From positions 55,439-119,438 of the forward strand of contig NZ_KE384544.1 in NCBI RefSeq assembly GCF_000426585.1: DNA of 64,000 bases, read 5' to 3'. A program made the translations under genes and the position numbers. This document shows, one piece after another, positions 49,494-57,863 of the stretch. This DNA comes from Segatella baroniae DSM 16972 = JCM 13447 (GTDB lineage: Bacteria; Bacteroidota; Bacteroidia; Bacteroidales; Bacteroidaceae). Position 1 is the first letter of the stretch. Every line of letters starts with the position of its first letter. Below the pieces are notes generated by a model that made no database searches, was not told the DNA's origin, and saw only the letters and a program-made list of their open reading frames with translations.

Positions 49494-49678
49494 GCCGCCC
49501 TGGTTTGCAGAAGGGCGGTATGGAGTTTATAGAAGACCAGCTTTCGGCTTGCGAAAGGGCAGCTTTGGCCTTGCGAAAGGGCTGCTTTCGGTTTGCGGAA
49601 GGGCAGCTTTGGCCTTGCGAAAGGACAGCTTTTGGCCGGTCGAAGCAGTGCTCTTGCAGTCTGAAAGGGCTGCTTTTG
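49494..49678 (-). repeat. Repeat locus 5: 22-bp units in tandem in the NUDIX leader
   Basis: Consecutive copies of a 21-23-base unit start at about 49547 (CTTGCGAAAGGGCAGCTTTG), 49568, 49591 and 49612, followed by more diverged copies (CGAAGCAGTGCTCTTGCAG, GAAAGGGCTGCTTTTG) to 49678 and an earlier one at about 49508. All lie downstream of the predicted NUDIX transcription start, so they would be in its 5' leader. Confidence 0.8.
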
Positions 49679-49747
49679 TTGGTCTTCGTCGCTCCTCCGG
49701 CTTACGAGCGATTCGTAGCGCCACGCCGCCGCAGCCCTTTTCATGTG

Positions 49748-49755
49748 CAAAGATA
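49748..49755 (-). promoter_or_regulatory. -7 element for the NUDIX gene (TATCTTTG on minus strand)
   Basis: The minus strand reads TATCTTTG followed by CAC, an exact match. It lies about 285 bp before the NUDIX start, leaving a long leader that contains the tandem 22-bp repeats. Confidence 0.6.
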
Positions 49756-49879
49756 CGATAAAATATGGGAGTTCGGGATAAGAACCGATACATTTCAACG
49801 CCTTCGTCGTCGGTCTTTTCCGATTCACCGCAGGTTTTGGTTGATGGTTCAAGGATTGGTTGTCAGGGGGTAAGGGTGT

Positions 49880-50343
49880 GGGGGATGGATGATGGGTACG
49901 AAGGCTGAACCGTCGGAATTGCCAATTGACTTTTGAAGCATGCGGGACACATGCGACAAGAGCGATATGATGGCATGTGTATTGATTGAAAATGAGCTTT
50001 TCCGCAAAAAGCGATGGTTCAAATGTAAAAAGACCAAGACCTTCGGCCTAGCTTCCTGTCGACACTGGCCAGGCAGGGTAGCTCGCTGCGCTCGCACCCC
50101 TGCCCTCTAAAAGGACCAACCGCTACGCGGTTGTTGGTGTTGTGCCCACAACCATCTTGCATTGTGCGTCAAGGCCCATGAAGCCGACCATATAAATAAG
50201 ACAAACCGCGAAGCGGTTGCAGGCGCACGGCGCATCATGACCATGCTCCAATGAGCCGATTTGGGGTGAAATGGGAAGTGAGAAACGGGAAATGTGAAGT
50301 GGGAAGCGTGAAATGAGAAGTGATAAGTGGGAAATGGAAAGTG
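49880..50343. repeat. Palindromic module array 2 and purine-rich tract
   Basis: Module E is here in reverse (about 49890-49945), then module A (50027-50051), module B (50065-50132) and module C (about 50222-50270). Hairpins AACCG-CTACG-CGGTT (near 50118) and AACCG-CGAAG-CGGTT (near 50207) are included. Module C is followed by a purine-rich run of GGGAAGTGnGAAA words (50268-50343), the counterpart of the pyrimidine tract after array 1. No gene is supported between 49463 and 50413. Confidence 0.85.
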
Positions 50344-50360
50344 AGCAGTTTCCGTTCGTT

Positions 50361-50398
50361 AGTTCTCCCTCCCTTTGGGAGGGTCGGGGTAGGTCGCC
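50361..50398. repeat. CTCCCTCCC/GGGAGGG hairpin element
   Basis: CTCCCTCCCTTTGGGAGGGT with a following CGGGGTAGG is a small palindromic element just beyond the stop of the minus-strand DUF6377 gene. From memory, close variants are dispersed in Prevotella and Bacteroides genomes and cause spurious small frames containing PTPTLPKGG. On the minus strand it could end the DUF6377 message, but it has no T tract. Confidence 0.55.
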
Positions 50399-50413
50399 TT
50401 GGCCGAGCCTTTC

Positions 50414-52042
50414 TCAGGCCATCACTCTGCACAACCCCTTCACATCCTCATCGATGGTCTCCTTCGAAATCACCTTCGAACGAAACTCAGAGCGGCGATT
50501 GTAGACCGACTGCGTGGAGGCGAAGAGCAGATAGGCGATCTCCGTGCTGTCGTTCACGCCCAAGCGGTTGAGGGCCACGATGCGTTGCATGGTGGTGAGG
50601 GCGTCTTCCTTCTCCACGGGAATGCGGCTTTCAGGCTGCAACAGCGCGTTGAGTTCCTCGCGAAAGGTGGGATAGAGCGCCAGGAAAGCACGGTCGAAAT
50701 GCCGCAGGAAGGCGGCGCTCTCCTCGCTGCTGACGCGGACTGATGAGAAATGGCTCAACAAGTCGGTGGCCTGGCCGGCCTTGATCTTGCGCGTGACGAG
50801 CGTCTGCTGGCGATTCAGCTTCTCGATGTAGCGGGCGCAGAGGTCTATATAGAGCGTCGTGAGCCCCTCCCGACGGGCGTTGGTGTCGACCAGTTGGGCG
50901 TTGGCCTGGCCCAACTGCGCGTTGAGAATGCTGAGTTGGCGGTTGTATTCGGCCAGTTCACCACGGTTCCGGTGCAGCTGCCGCGACTTGCGATAGATGA
51001 GCCAGGCCGCCGCGAGCAGGGCCACGAGTAGGATGGAGGTGACCGACAACGCCACCGCCAGGTTGCGCTTGCGGGCGTTGAGCCGATGTTTGTAGGCCTC
51101 AAGGATGGGCGGCAACGACTGCGAAACCTCGATCAGACGCAGTCGGTTGTTGTAGTTCTTGGCGTCTTCGAGGGCCACATTGATATATTTCTCCGCCTGT
51201 TCGCTGTTACGGTAGTCAATCTTCATCAAGTATTCGGCCAGCTGTTTCATGGCCGAATTTTCACGCGTGCAGGCCAAGAGGTCGCTGCGGGCCGCCTCGG
51301 CCATGTAACGAACGGCCTCGTCGGTGCGTCCCCGGCTCCACAGGTTGCGGGCGTAATTGAAACAACTGCGGGCATAATAGCGGTCGGTGGGGCTGAACGC
51401 ACGGATGCAGCGCAGGTAATAATGGTTGGCCCGGTCGATGTTTCTGCTGACCTCCATGTGGAATTTGGCCTGATAGAAGTCGTAACGGGGCGTGCCGGGA
51501 CGCAGATAGGAGATGTAGCGGCGCAGCCATTCTTCCGATTTCCGCCGATGGAATGGCGAATATTCGCGGTCGTGGACGAAATTCCCCCACAGCCTGAACA
51601 GGTCGGCCATGGCCATGGCATACTCCATTTGGTTGGCATGGCTCATGCTGTCGAAGGGCAATTGCTGCAACAGATGGTAGGCGATGTCGTACAGTCCGCC
51701 CGTGGAGAGGATGCGGGCCTTGGCTATCGTGAAATGGTGGAGATGGTCGGTGCGCGCCGACCGCTGCGCCAGCAGCATGCCGCGGGTGGCATAGGCTTTG
51801 GCCGAATCATACTGGAAATAAAGGTATTCGTCGACCAGCCGCCGGCAGTCGGCAAGCCGCAGGTCGGCGTTCCGGTGCCGGCGAAAGTCGCCGCGCAGCC
51901 GTTCTATGCGTGCGTTCTTGCGCGCCACGACTTCGTTTTCATGTTCCAAAGCCTGGTCGAGACGAATCAGATAGGTTTCGTTATTGGCTCCAAACGAACT
52001 CATCAACGAAAGAAGGAAGAGGAAAAGAAGCGTTGTTTTCAT
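50414..52042 (-). CDS. DUF6377-type membrane regulator with TPR-like helices
   Basis: A 542-residue protein. It has a signal peptide (MKTTLLFLFLLSLMSSFG), a periplasmic helical part (about 20-320) with TPR-like spacing (AKAYATRGMLLAQRSA, YFYARSCFNYARNLWSRG-like helices), one transmembrane helix (about 328-350, LSVTSILLVALLAAAWLIY), a coiled coil (LHRNRGELAEYNRQLSILNA, about 355-400) and a C-terminal cytoplasmic domain. The last part (GVNDSTEIAYLLFASTQSVY followed by NRRSEF) looks like the DNA-binding helix-turn-helix of DUF6377 regulators. It is divergent from the BACON-SusC-SusD operon and probably controls it in response to a periplasmic ligand. The family name is from memory. Confidence 0.8.
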   Translation of the reverse strand: MKTTLLFLFLLSLMSSFGANNETYLIRLDQALEHENEVVARKNARIERLRGDFRRHRNADLRLADCRRLVDEYLYFQYDSAKAYATRGMLLAQRSARTDHLHHFTIAKARILSTGGLYDIAYHLLQQLPFDSMSHANQMEYAMAMADLFRLWGNFVHDREYSPFHRRKSEEWLRRYISYLRPGTPRYDFYQAKFHMEVSRNIDRANHYYLRCIRAFSPTDRYYARSCFNYARNLWSRGRTDEAVRYMAEAARSDLLACTRENSAMKQLAEYLMKIDYRNSEQAEKYINVALEDAKNYNNRLRLIEVSQSLPPILEAYKHRLNARKRNLAVALSVTSILLVALLAAAWLIYRKSRQLHRNRGELAEYNRQLSILNAQLGQANAQLVDTNARREGLTTLYIDLCARYIEKLNRQQTLVTRKIKAGQATDLLSHFSSVRVSSEESAAFLRHFDRAFLALYPTFREELNALLQPESRIPVEKEDALTTMQRIVALNRLGVNDSTEIAYLLFASTQSVYNRRSEFRSKVISKETIDEDVKGLCRVMA

Positions 52043-52062
52043 CTCAAAAGGTGTTGACAGGA

Positions 52063-52070
52063 CAAAGATA
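52063..52070 (-). promoter_or_regulatory. -7 element for the DUF6377 regulator (TATCTTTG on minus strand)
   Basis: The minus strand reads TATCTTTG, an exact match about 20 bp before the start at 52042, leaving a very short leader. Confidence 0.65.
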
Positions 52071-52213
52071 GCGAATCACTGTCACTCTACAACACCTACT
52101 ATCATCTTTTATCATTATTTATAACTTCATGAATGTCAAAGGATAGAAAAGACATAGAAGCCCCTTGATTTACCAAAAGCTTACCAAGAGAAACACCGAA
52201 AGCCATTTTTTCG

Positions 52214-52221
52214 TATATTTG
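52214..52221 (+). promoter_or_regulatory. -7 element for the locus C operon (TATATTTG)
   Basis: TATATTTG followed by CA is an exact match 113 bp before the first BACON lipoprotein. The divergent gap 52043-52333 thus has one element per strand and room between them (52071-52213) for regulator binding; no obvious inverted repeat is visible there. Confidence 0.65.
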
Positions 52222-52333
52222 CAATGACCGACGACGAAACATTTCGTTTGAAACCTAAACCTCAATCATACACAACAACATGGAACTTGACCACCCTTCA
52301 AGAACCTAAGAAAATCCATTTATACCTTTATCT

Positions 52334-53305
52334 ATGAGCAAAACAATTCTGACCATGGTCTTTGCCTGCCTGTTCGTTCTGCTGACAGGAGTCTCCTGCA
52401 CGATTGACGACAAGGCCGACGAAGCCTTGCCACGGCTCCAAGTGAGCCAGGCACGCTACGAGGTGGCACTCCCCGGAACGATGAAGGACGGGAGTGTGCC
52501 CGAAATCCGCGTGATAGCCAACAAAGGTTATCAGATAACGAGCAGCCAACCGTGGCTGAAGGTGGACAAGGCCGAGGGCTCCGGACTCACCGACGTGCAG
52601 ATATTGTGCGACAGCAACCTGACGGGAGCCGTGCGCGAGGGCGACCTCACCGTGACAAGCCACGACCTCAGGGAGACCATCCACGTGACCCAGACCCTCT
52701 ACGACCCGTCGACCATCGTGGAGCCACGCACCTTCTATCAAGAGAACTTCGACTGGACGCTGCCCATTGCCGAAGCCAACGGACTGAAAGACCCCGTGGG
52801 CGGCGAAGACGGCTACACCCGCATGAGCGTGACCAACGCCAAAGTGCTCGACACCTGGAAAGCCAGTGGGCTGGCCGACTGGTATCTGACGGCGGTGAAC
52901 CCCAGCGGCGCCAACAAAATCAGCATTCAGAAGGGCTATCTCCACTTCAACGCCAACAGCCATTTCAACACGGGTGTCATCCTGCCGGCACTGCAAGGGA
53001 CGACCGGCGGCAGCGAAACCGTGGACGCCACGCTCAGCTTCCAGATGTGTCCCGACGGCTCGGGACCCGACAACGTGCCCGCCGTGGTGGAGATCGTGGC
53101 CGGCCCCGGCTCCTTTGCCGCCGACAAGGACCAGCCGACTTCCGAAGCGTTCGCCCTGATCTATGGCCGCCAGTGGAAGGAATTTTCATTCCATCTCTAC
53201 GGAATCACCAGTAACACGCGGATCGCCATCCACACGACGGCGCCCGACACGCAGAAGTATTGCCGCTGGTTCCTCGACAATCTATCGCTGAAAGAAATCA
53301 AGTAA
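52334..53305 (+). CDS. BACON-type surface lipoprotein 1, locus C
   Basis: A 323-residue lipoprotein; the signal MVFACLFVLLTGVSC places the lipidation Cys at about 22. Residues about 35-120 form one BACON-like immunoglobulin domain (RVIANKGYQITSSQPWLKV, GAVREGDLTVTSHDLRETIH). The C-terminal domain (about 135-323) shares blocks with the next gene's protein: YQENFDW, FNTGVILPAL, NTRIAIHT and CRWFLDNLSLK. The shared domain is beta-rich and resembles carbohydrate-binding modules, but I cannot name it. It is the first gene after the locus C promoter, 13 bp before its paralogue. Glycan binding at the cell surface is inferred from the BACON domain and context. Confidence 0.8.
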   Translation: MSKTILTMVFACLFVLLTGVSCTIDDKADEALPRLQVSQARYEVALPGTMKDGSVPEIRVIANKGYQITSSQPWLKVDKAEGSGLTDVQILCDSNLTGAVREGDLTVTSHDLRETIHVTQTLYDPSTIVEPRTFYQENFDWTLPIAEANGLKDPVGGEDGYTRMSVTNAKVLDTWKASGLADWYLTAVNPSGANKISIQKGYLHFNANSHFNTGVILPALQGTTGGSETVDATLSFQMCPDGSGPDNVPAVVEIVAGPGSFAADKDQPTSEAFALIYGRQWKEFSFHLYGITSNTRIAIHTTAPDTQKYCRWFLDNLSLKEIK

Positions 53306-53318
53306 AGACACGCACATC

Positions 53319-54878
53319 ATGAAACATCGAACCAACATCCACACTTGGCTCATGGGCGCCCTGCTCTTTGCCGGCGCCATTGGGCTCTGCGCATGCCGCG
53401 ACGAGGCCGATATGGAAACCTTCATCACGGCCAGTGAGGCCGACATCGTGCTACAGGCCAACGGCCTGACGGACAAAGGACAACCCGGCGAGTTTGAGTT
53501 GGGCAGCAACCGGAGCTGGAAACTGGCGAGCAAACCCGAGTGGGTGACGCTCAACTACGAGAGCGGCAAGCGCGGACGACAGAAGATTTATGTGTCGGCG
53601 GGCCGAAACACGACCGGTGAAGACCGTGAGGGATTCCTCGAATTTGAGCTTGACAACGGGCAACCGGAGCAGGTGGCCGTGTATCAATATCGATTGGCTG
53701 AAAAGGTGAAGGTGGCCGAAAGCAAGTTTGCCGTCAACCTTTTGGGCTTCGACGAGAGCGGCAAGTCGCCCGTCGTAGCCATCAGCAGCAACTACGCCTG
53801 GACGCTGACGCCCGACGAAAGCTCCGCATGGATAGAGCCGTCGGCCAAGAGCGGCGAGCCCGGAGAGGCCAACGTGACGCTGAAGGTGAACGCCAACGAC
53901 ACGAAGAAGGACCGCGAAGGCAGGCTCGTCTTCAAGGCGGGGAAAACCACCATCGCCATCACCGTGAGCCAGGACGCCATCGCCTTCGACATCTCCATCG
54001 GCACATTGACGCTCAGCAAGAGCGGAAAGGAGACCATCAACGGCGACGCCGCCACCATCGACATCAGCGCGTTGGAAGGCTGGAGTGTGACGGACAAGCC
54101 CGACTGGCTGACCTGCAGTCCCACGACGGGCAAGGCCGGCGACACGAAGATGACCGTCACGGCCACCAACAACACGGGAGAGCCGCGCGAAGGCACGATA
54201 ACGCTGCGCTCGGAGCACGGCGTGGAGGCCTCGCTGCTCATCAAGCAGGACAACAAGGTGACGCTCCGGCCCGACGACAAGCCGGTCGGCCACGTCTACT
54301 TCAGCGAGCCTTTCGACTGGGCGCACCAGATAGCGTTGCTCTATCCCGCCAACTGTCAGGACCAGGTGGGCAGCGTTGGAGGCAGCGCCGGCAACACGAT
54401 TCCCATCTATTCGAATGCCGACGCCAAGAACATCTTCGACAAAACGCTCGTCGACCTCGTACCCGCCGGCAAGTGTGTCTACATCGCCGACGGCTACATC
54501 AAGCTGGGACGTGGCAACCATCAGACGGGCGTGGTCATCAAGGAGGCCCTCGACATTCCCGAAGGACGCATGGCCGACGTGGAAGTGAGCTTCGACATCG
54601 CCGACAACAAGCAGGACGCGACGGTCGTCGTGGTGGAAATCAGCGGCGACGGACAGATTGTCGACGGGGCCTCGGCCACCAAGAGCCACGACATCCACCC
54701 CATCAAGAACACCGATTCCAGCAAGCCGTGGCAGTGGTTGCGCGACCAGAAGGTACAAATCAAGGGCGCGACGGCCAACACCCGCATTGCCATCCACTCG
54801 GGACAGATGGGCCTCAAGGGCTACTACCGCTGGTTCCTGGACAACATCAAGGTAACTCGTATCACGACAAACAAGTAA
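53319..54878 (+). CDS. BACON-repeat surface lipoprotein 2, locus C
   Basis: A 519-residue lipoprotein (signal GALLFAGAIGLCAC, Cys at about 26). Three BACON-like domains in tandem are visible: about 40-125 (NRSWKLASKPEWVTLNYESG), about 130-220 (NYAWTLTPDESSAWIEPSAK) and about 225-320 (GWSVTDKPDWLTCSPTTGKA). The C-terminal domain (about 330-519) is paralogous to that of the upstream protein (YFSEPFDWAHQIAL, HQTGVVIKEALD, NTRIAIHS, YRWFLDNIKV). Three BACONs would extend the ligand-binding head from the membrane. It ends 4 bp before SusC, so it is surely co-transcribed. In other loci such binding proteins usually follow SusD; here they precede SusC. Confidence 0.88.
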   Translation: MKHRTNIHTWLMGALLFAGAIGLCACRDEADMETFITASEADIVLQANGLTDKGQPGEFELGSNRSWKLASKPEWVTLNYESGKRGRQKIYVSAGRNTTGEDREGFLEFELDNGQPEQVAVYQYRLAEKVKVAESKFAVNLLGFDESGKSPVVAISSNYAWTLTPDESSAWIEPSAKSGEPGEANVTLKVNANDTKKDREGRLVFKAGKTTIAITVSQDAIAFDISIGTLTLSKSGKETINGDAATIDISALEGWSVTDKPDWLTCSPTTGKAGDTKMTVTATNNTGEPREGTITLRSEHGVEASLLIKQDNKVTLRPDDKPVGHVYFSEPFDWAHQIALLYPANCQDQVGSVGGSAGNTIPIYSNADAKNIFDKTLVDLVPAGKCVYIADGYIKLGRGNHQTGVVIKEALDIPEGRMADVEVSFDIADNKQDATVVVVEISGDGQIVDGASATKSHDIHPIKNTDSSKPWQWLRDQKVQIKGATANTRIAIHSGQMGLKGYYRWFLDNIKVTRITTNK

Positions 54879-54882
54879 GACT

Positions 54883-57852
54883 ATGAAAAAACTATGGAAT
54901 AAAATGGGCAGAAGTCTGCAACGAAGCTTTGGGATGGCCGTGCTGTGTCTGGTCTCCGCAGGCGTTTACGCGGGCAATCCCGTCAAGATAAAGGGCACCG
55001 TGACCGACGGCAAGGGCGAACCGATCGTGGGGGCGACCATCCAAGTGCCCGGAACGACGATAGGAACGACGGCCGACATCGACGGCCGCTTCACGCTCGA
55101 CGTGGAGGACGACAACACTTTGCAGATCTCATCCATCGGCTTTCAGACCGTGAAGATGAAGGTTGGCAGAAACCGTGAGTTGCGGATTGTGCTGCGGGAT
55201 GACGCCCAAATGCTCAACGACGTGGTGGTTGTGGGCTACGGAACGATGGAGAAGAAGCGCGTCACCTCGTCCATCACCTCCATCAAGGGCGACAACCTCA
55301 CTGTGGGACTGGGCGGTTCGACCATCGCCACAGCCCTACAGGGCAAGGTCACGGGCCTCACCATCTCGGGCAGTGCCAGCCCCAACGCCTCCAACGGCTA
55401 TCAGCTGCGCGGCGTGGCTTCGGTCAGGGCCGGCAAGGGGCCGCTCATCGTCATCGACGGCGTGCCCGGCGGTGACCTCCGCATGATCAACCAGGAAGAC
55501 GTCGAGTCCATCGACGTGCTGAAAGACGCCTCGGCCGGAGCCATCTATGGCACCCGTGCCGCCGCCGGCGTCATCCTCGTCACCACCAAACAGGCCAAGG
55601 AAGGCAAGGTGAAGGCCACCTACACGGCCGAGTTCTCCACCGAATCGGTGCGCAAGAGCCTGGACATGCTCTCCTCACGAGACTATATAGAATATGGTAT
55701 AGGGCAGGACTACGGCTACGACACCGACTGGTACAAGGCCCTGACGCGCGACAATCCCTTCTCGCAACGCCACGTGCTGAGCCTCTCGGGGGGCAGCAAG
55801 GCGCTCCAGGTCTACACGTCGCTGATGTATTCCGACCAGAAAGGCATTGTCATCGGCGACGGACGCACCGACTATTCGGGGCGTATGAACGCCAAGTTCA
55901 AGGCTTTTGACGGCAAGGTGGAGGTGATGATGAAGGCCCAGTTCCGCCAAACCGACCGCGACCGGCGCAACGGTTCGTCGTCGTTCCAGCAGGCCTTGAC
56001 GCTCAATCCCACCATCCCGGTGATGAATCCGACGAATCCCGCCAAGTACAACGTCAACTCCTTGGGCGTGGGCGGTACGTCGTGGAACCCCGTGGCCGAC
56101 ATCGAACTACAGGATTTCAAAGGAACCGACAAGTGGCTGCAGGCCGACGCCACGCTGAAAATAAACCTCACGGACGCCCTGGCCTTGCAGGGGACGATGG
56201 GAGTAGACCAGCGTCAGTACCAGCGATACACCTATCTGCACCAGGAACACTTGAGTTGCATCACGGCAAACCGTCGCGGCTACGCCACACACTCGTTCTC
56301 CAAGACCGACAACAAGAGCTTCGAGGCCTACCTCTCCTACCTCCGCGACTTCAACAACCTGCACCGTATGGACGCCGTCGCGGGCTGGAGTTTCTACGAA
56401 ACCAACGGCGAGGCCTTCGACATGGCCAACGGCAACTTCACCGTCGACGGCATTGGCCCGTGGGACATGGGTGCCGGCACCGACCTTTCGGACGGCAAAG
56501 CCTCGATGGGTTCGGGCAAGGATCCGCGCCAAAGACTGCTTTCGCTCTTCGCCCGAGGCAGCTATTCCTACAACGACAAGTACATGGCCACCGTCAGTCT
56601 GCGGCATGAGGGCAGCTCCAAGTTCGGCAAGAACAACCGCTGGGGCAACTTCTGGTCGGTGTCGGCGGGCTGGCGCCTGAGCAAGGAGGCCTTCATGAAG
56701 AACCTCAGATGGCTGAACGACCTGAAACTGCGCGTCGGCTACGGCGTGACGGGCAACAACGACTTCAGCAGCGGCAACACCATCCGCACCTACAAGGCGA
56801 ACGACATGTGGCCCACCAACGGCATTTGGCAACCCGGCTACGGCAGTACGAAGAACATCAACCCCGACCTGAAGTGGGAAGAGAAGAAGGAGCTGGACCT
56901 CGGCGTCGACTTCTCGCTGTTCGACAACCGCCTTTCGGGCAAGTTCGACTACTACGTCCGCAACGTGGACGACATGCTTTTCAACGTTCCCGCGCCCATG
57001 CCGCCGATGGTTTACGACAATATCATCAAGAATGTGGGCACCCTCACCAACAAAGGATGGGAGTTCGAGCTGACTGGTCAGCTTGTCCGCAGCCGCGATT
57101 TCAACTATAGTTCGACCATCAGGCTGTCCCACAACACCTCGAAAATCAAGAACCTGGGCGACACCAACTCCTATCTCTACGGCGACGCGTTCCCCAATTC
57201 CATGGGCTACGCTACCAAAATCGTCAACGGTTCACGCATCGGCGAGTTCTGGATGTTCAAGTATGCCGGCCTCGACGCTGACGGAAAGTGGCTCATCTAC
57301 GACAAGGACAACAACGTGGTGCATGCCAAGGACGGCGCGACCAACAACCTTGTCGACGCCAACAAGCACTATGTGGGCAACGCCATACCGACGCTCATCG
57401 CCTCGTGGGACCACCAGTTCAGCTACCGCAACGTCGACCTGGGCGTCTCGCTCCGCTCTTGGATCGACTTCGACGTGTTCAGTCAGCTCAACCTCTACCA
57501 CGGATTGAAGAGCAATTCCGAAGAAAACGTCATGCGGATAGCCTACACCGACAACAAGAACATCAACGACACCCGCATTCTCACCGACTACTTCCTGAGC
57601 GACGGCAGCTTCCTGAAGATCGACGCGGTGACCCTCGGCTACACGCTCGACACCTCGAAGTGGCAGCGTTACCTGTCGAAGGCCCGCTTCTACCTCACCG
57701 TCCGCGACCTGGCGTGCTTCACCAAGTACCAAGGCTACAATCCCGAGGTGAACATCAACGGCCTGGAACCGGGATTCGAATACATCAGAAGCGCCTACAC
57801 CATGTACCCACAGACCGCGCATTGGACGTTGGGCGTGCAGCTAACATTCTAA
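54883..57852 (+). CDS. SusC/RagA-type TonB-dependent receptor, locus C
   Basis: A 989-residue outer-membrane glycan importer. Signal peptide about 1-31 (MAVLCLVSAGVYAG). A carboxypeptidase-regulatory-like domain follows directly (about 36-108, IKGTVTDGKGEPIVGATIQV), then DVVVVGYGTMEKKRV and the plug (YQLRGVASVRAGKGPLIVID, SIDVLKDASAGAIYGTRA). The barrel ends YPQTAHWTLGVQLTF. There is no STN domain, so it does not use the FecR route; this fits the DUF6377 regulator upstream. It begins 4 bp after the BACON lipoprotein and ends 11 bp before SusD. Confidence 0.96.
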   Translation: MKKLWNKMGRSLQRSFGMAVLCLVSAGVYAGNPVKIKGTVTDGKGEPIVGATIQVPGTTIGTTADIDGRFTLDVEDDNTLQISSIGFQTVKMKVGRNRELRIVLRDDAQMLNDVVVVGYGTMEKKRVTSSITSIKGDNLTVGLGGSTIATALQGKVTGLTISGSASPNASNGYQLRGVASVRAGKGPLIVIDGVPGGDLRMINQEDVESIDVLKDASAGAIYGTRAAAGVILVTTKQAKEGKVKATYTAEFSTESVRKSLDMLSSRDYIEYGIGQDYGYDTDWYKALTRDNPFSQRHVLSLSGGSKALQVYTSLMYSDQKGIVIGDGRTDYSGRMNAKFKAFDGKVEVMMKAQFRQTDRDRRNGSSSFQQALTLNPTIPVMNPTNPAKYNVNSLGVGGTSWNPVADIELQDFKGTDKWLQADATLKINLTDALALQGTMGVDQRQYQRYTYLHQEHLSCITANRRGYATHSFSKTDNKSFEAYLSYLRDFNNLHRMDAVAGWSFYETNGEAFDMANGNFTVDGIGPWDMGAGTDLSDGKASMGSGKDPRQRLLSLFARGSYSYNDKYMATVSLRHEGSSKFGKNNRWGNFWSVSAGWRLSKEAFMKNLRWLNDLKLRVGYGVTGNNDFSSGNTIRTYKANDMWPTNGIWQPGYGSTKNINPDLKWEEKKELDLGVDFSLFDNRLSGKFDYYVRNVDDMLFNVPAPMPPMVYDNIIKNVGTLTNKGWEFELTGQLVRSRDFNYSSTIRLSHNTSKIKNLGDTNSYLYGDAFPNSMGYATKIVNGSRIGEFWMFKYAGLDADGKWLIYDKDNNVVHAKDGATNNLVDANKHYVGNAIPTLIASWDHQFSYRNVDLGVSLRSWIDFDVFSQLNLYHGLKSNSEENVMRIAYTDNKNINDTRILTDYFLSDGSFLKIDAVTLGYTLDTSKWQRYLSKARFYLTVRDLACFTKYQGYNPEVNINGLEPGFEYIRSAYTMYPQTAHWTLGVQLTF

Positions 57853-57863
57853 TCTATAGCAAT

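Noticed and set aside
49494..49678. CRISPR array
   Set aside because: Units are contiguous 21-23 bp with variable sequence and no uniform unique spacers; no cas genes are present.
49466..49852. N-terminal extension of the NUDIX protein by up to 130 residues
   Set aside because: The extension translates the 22-bp repeats (peptides like SCPFARPKLPFRKPK). The zinc ribbon follows immediately after the Met at 49462, and a promoter element lies inside the extension.
50235..50432. Small minus-strand frame containing PTPTLPKGG
   Set aside because: It arises from the GGGAGGG hairpin element and the purine tract; this peptide pattern is a known type of spurious frame in Bacteroidota.
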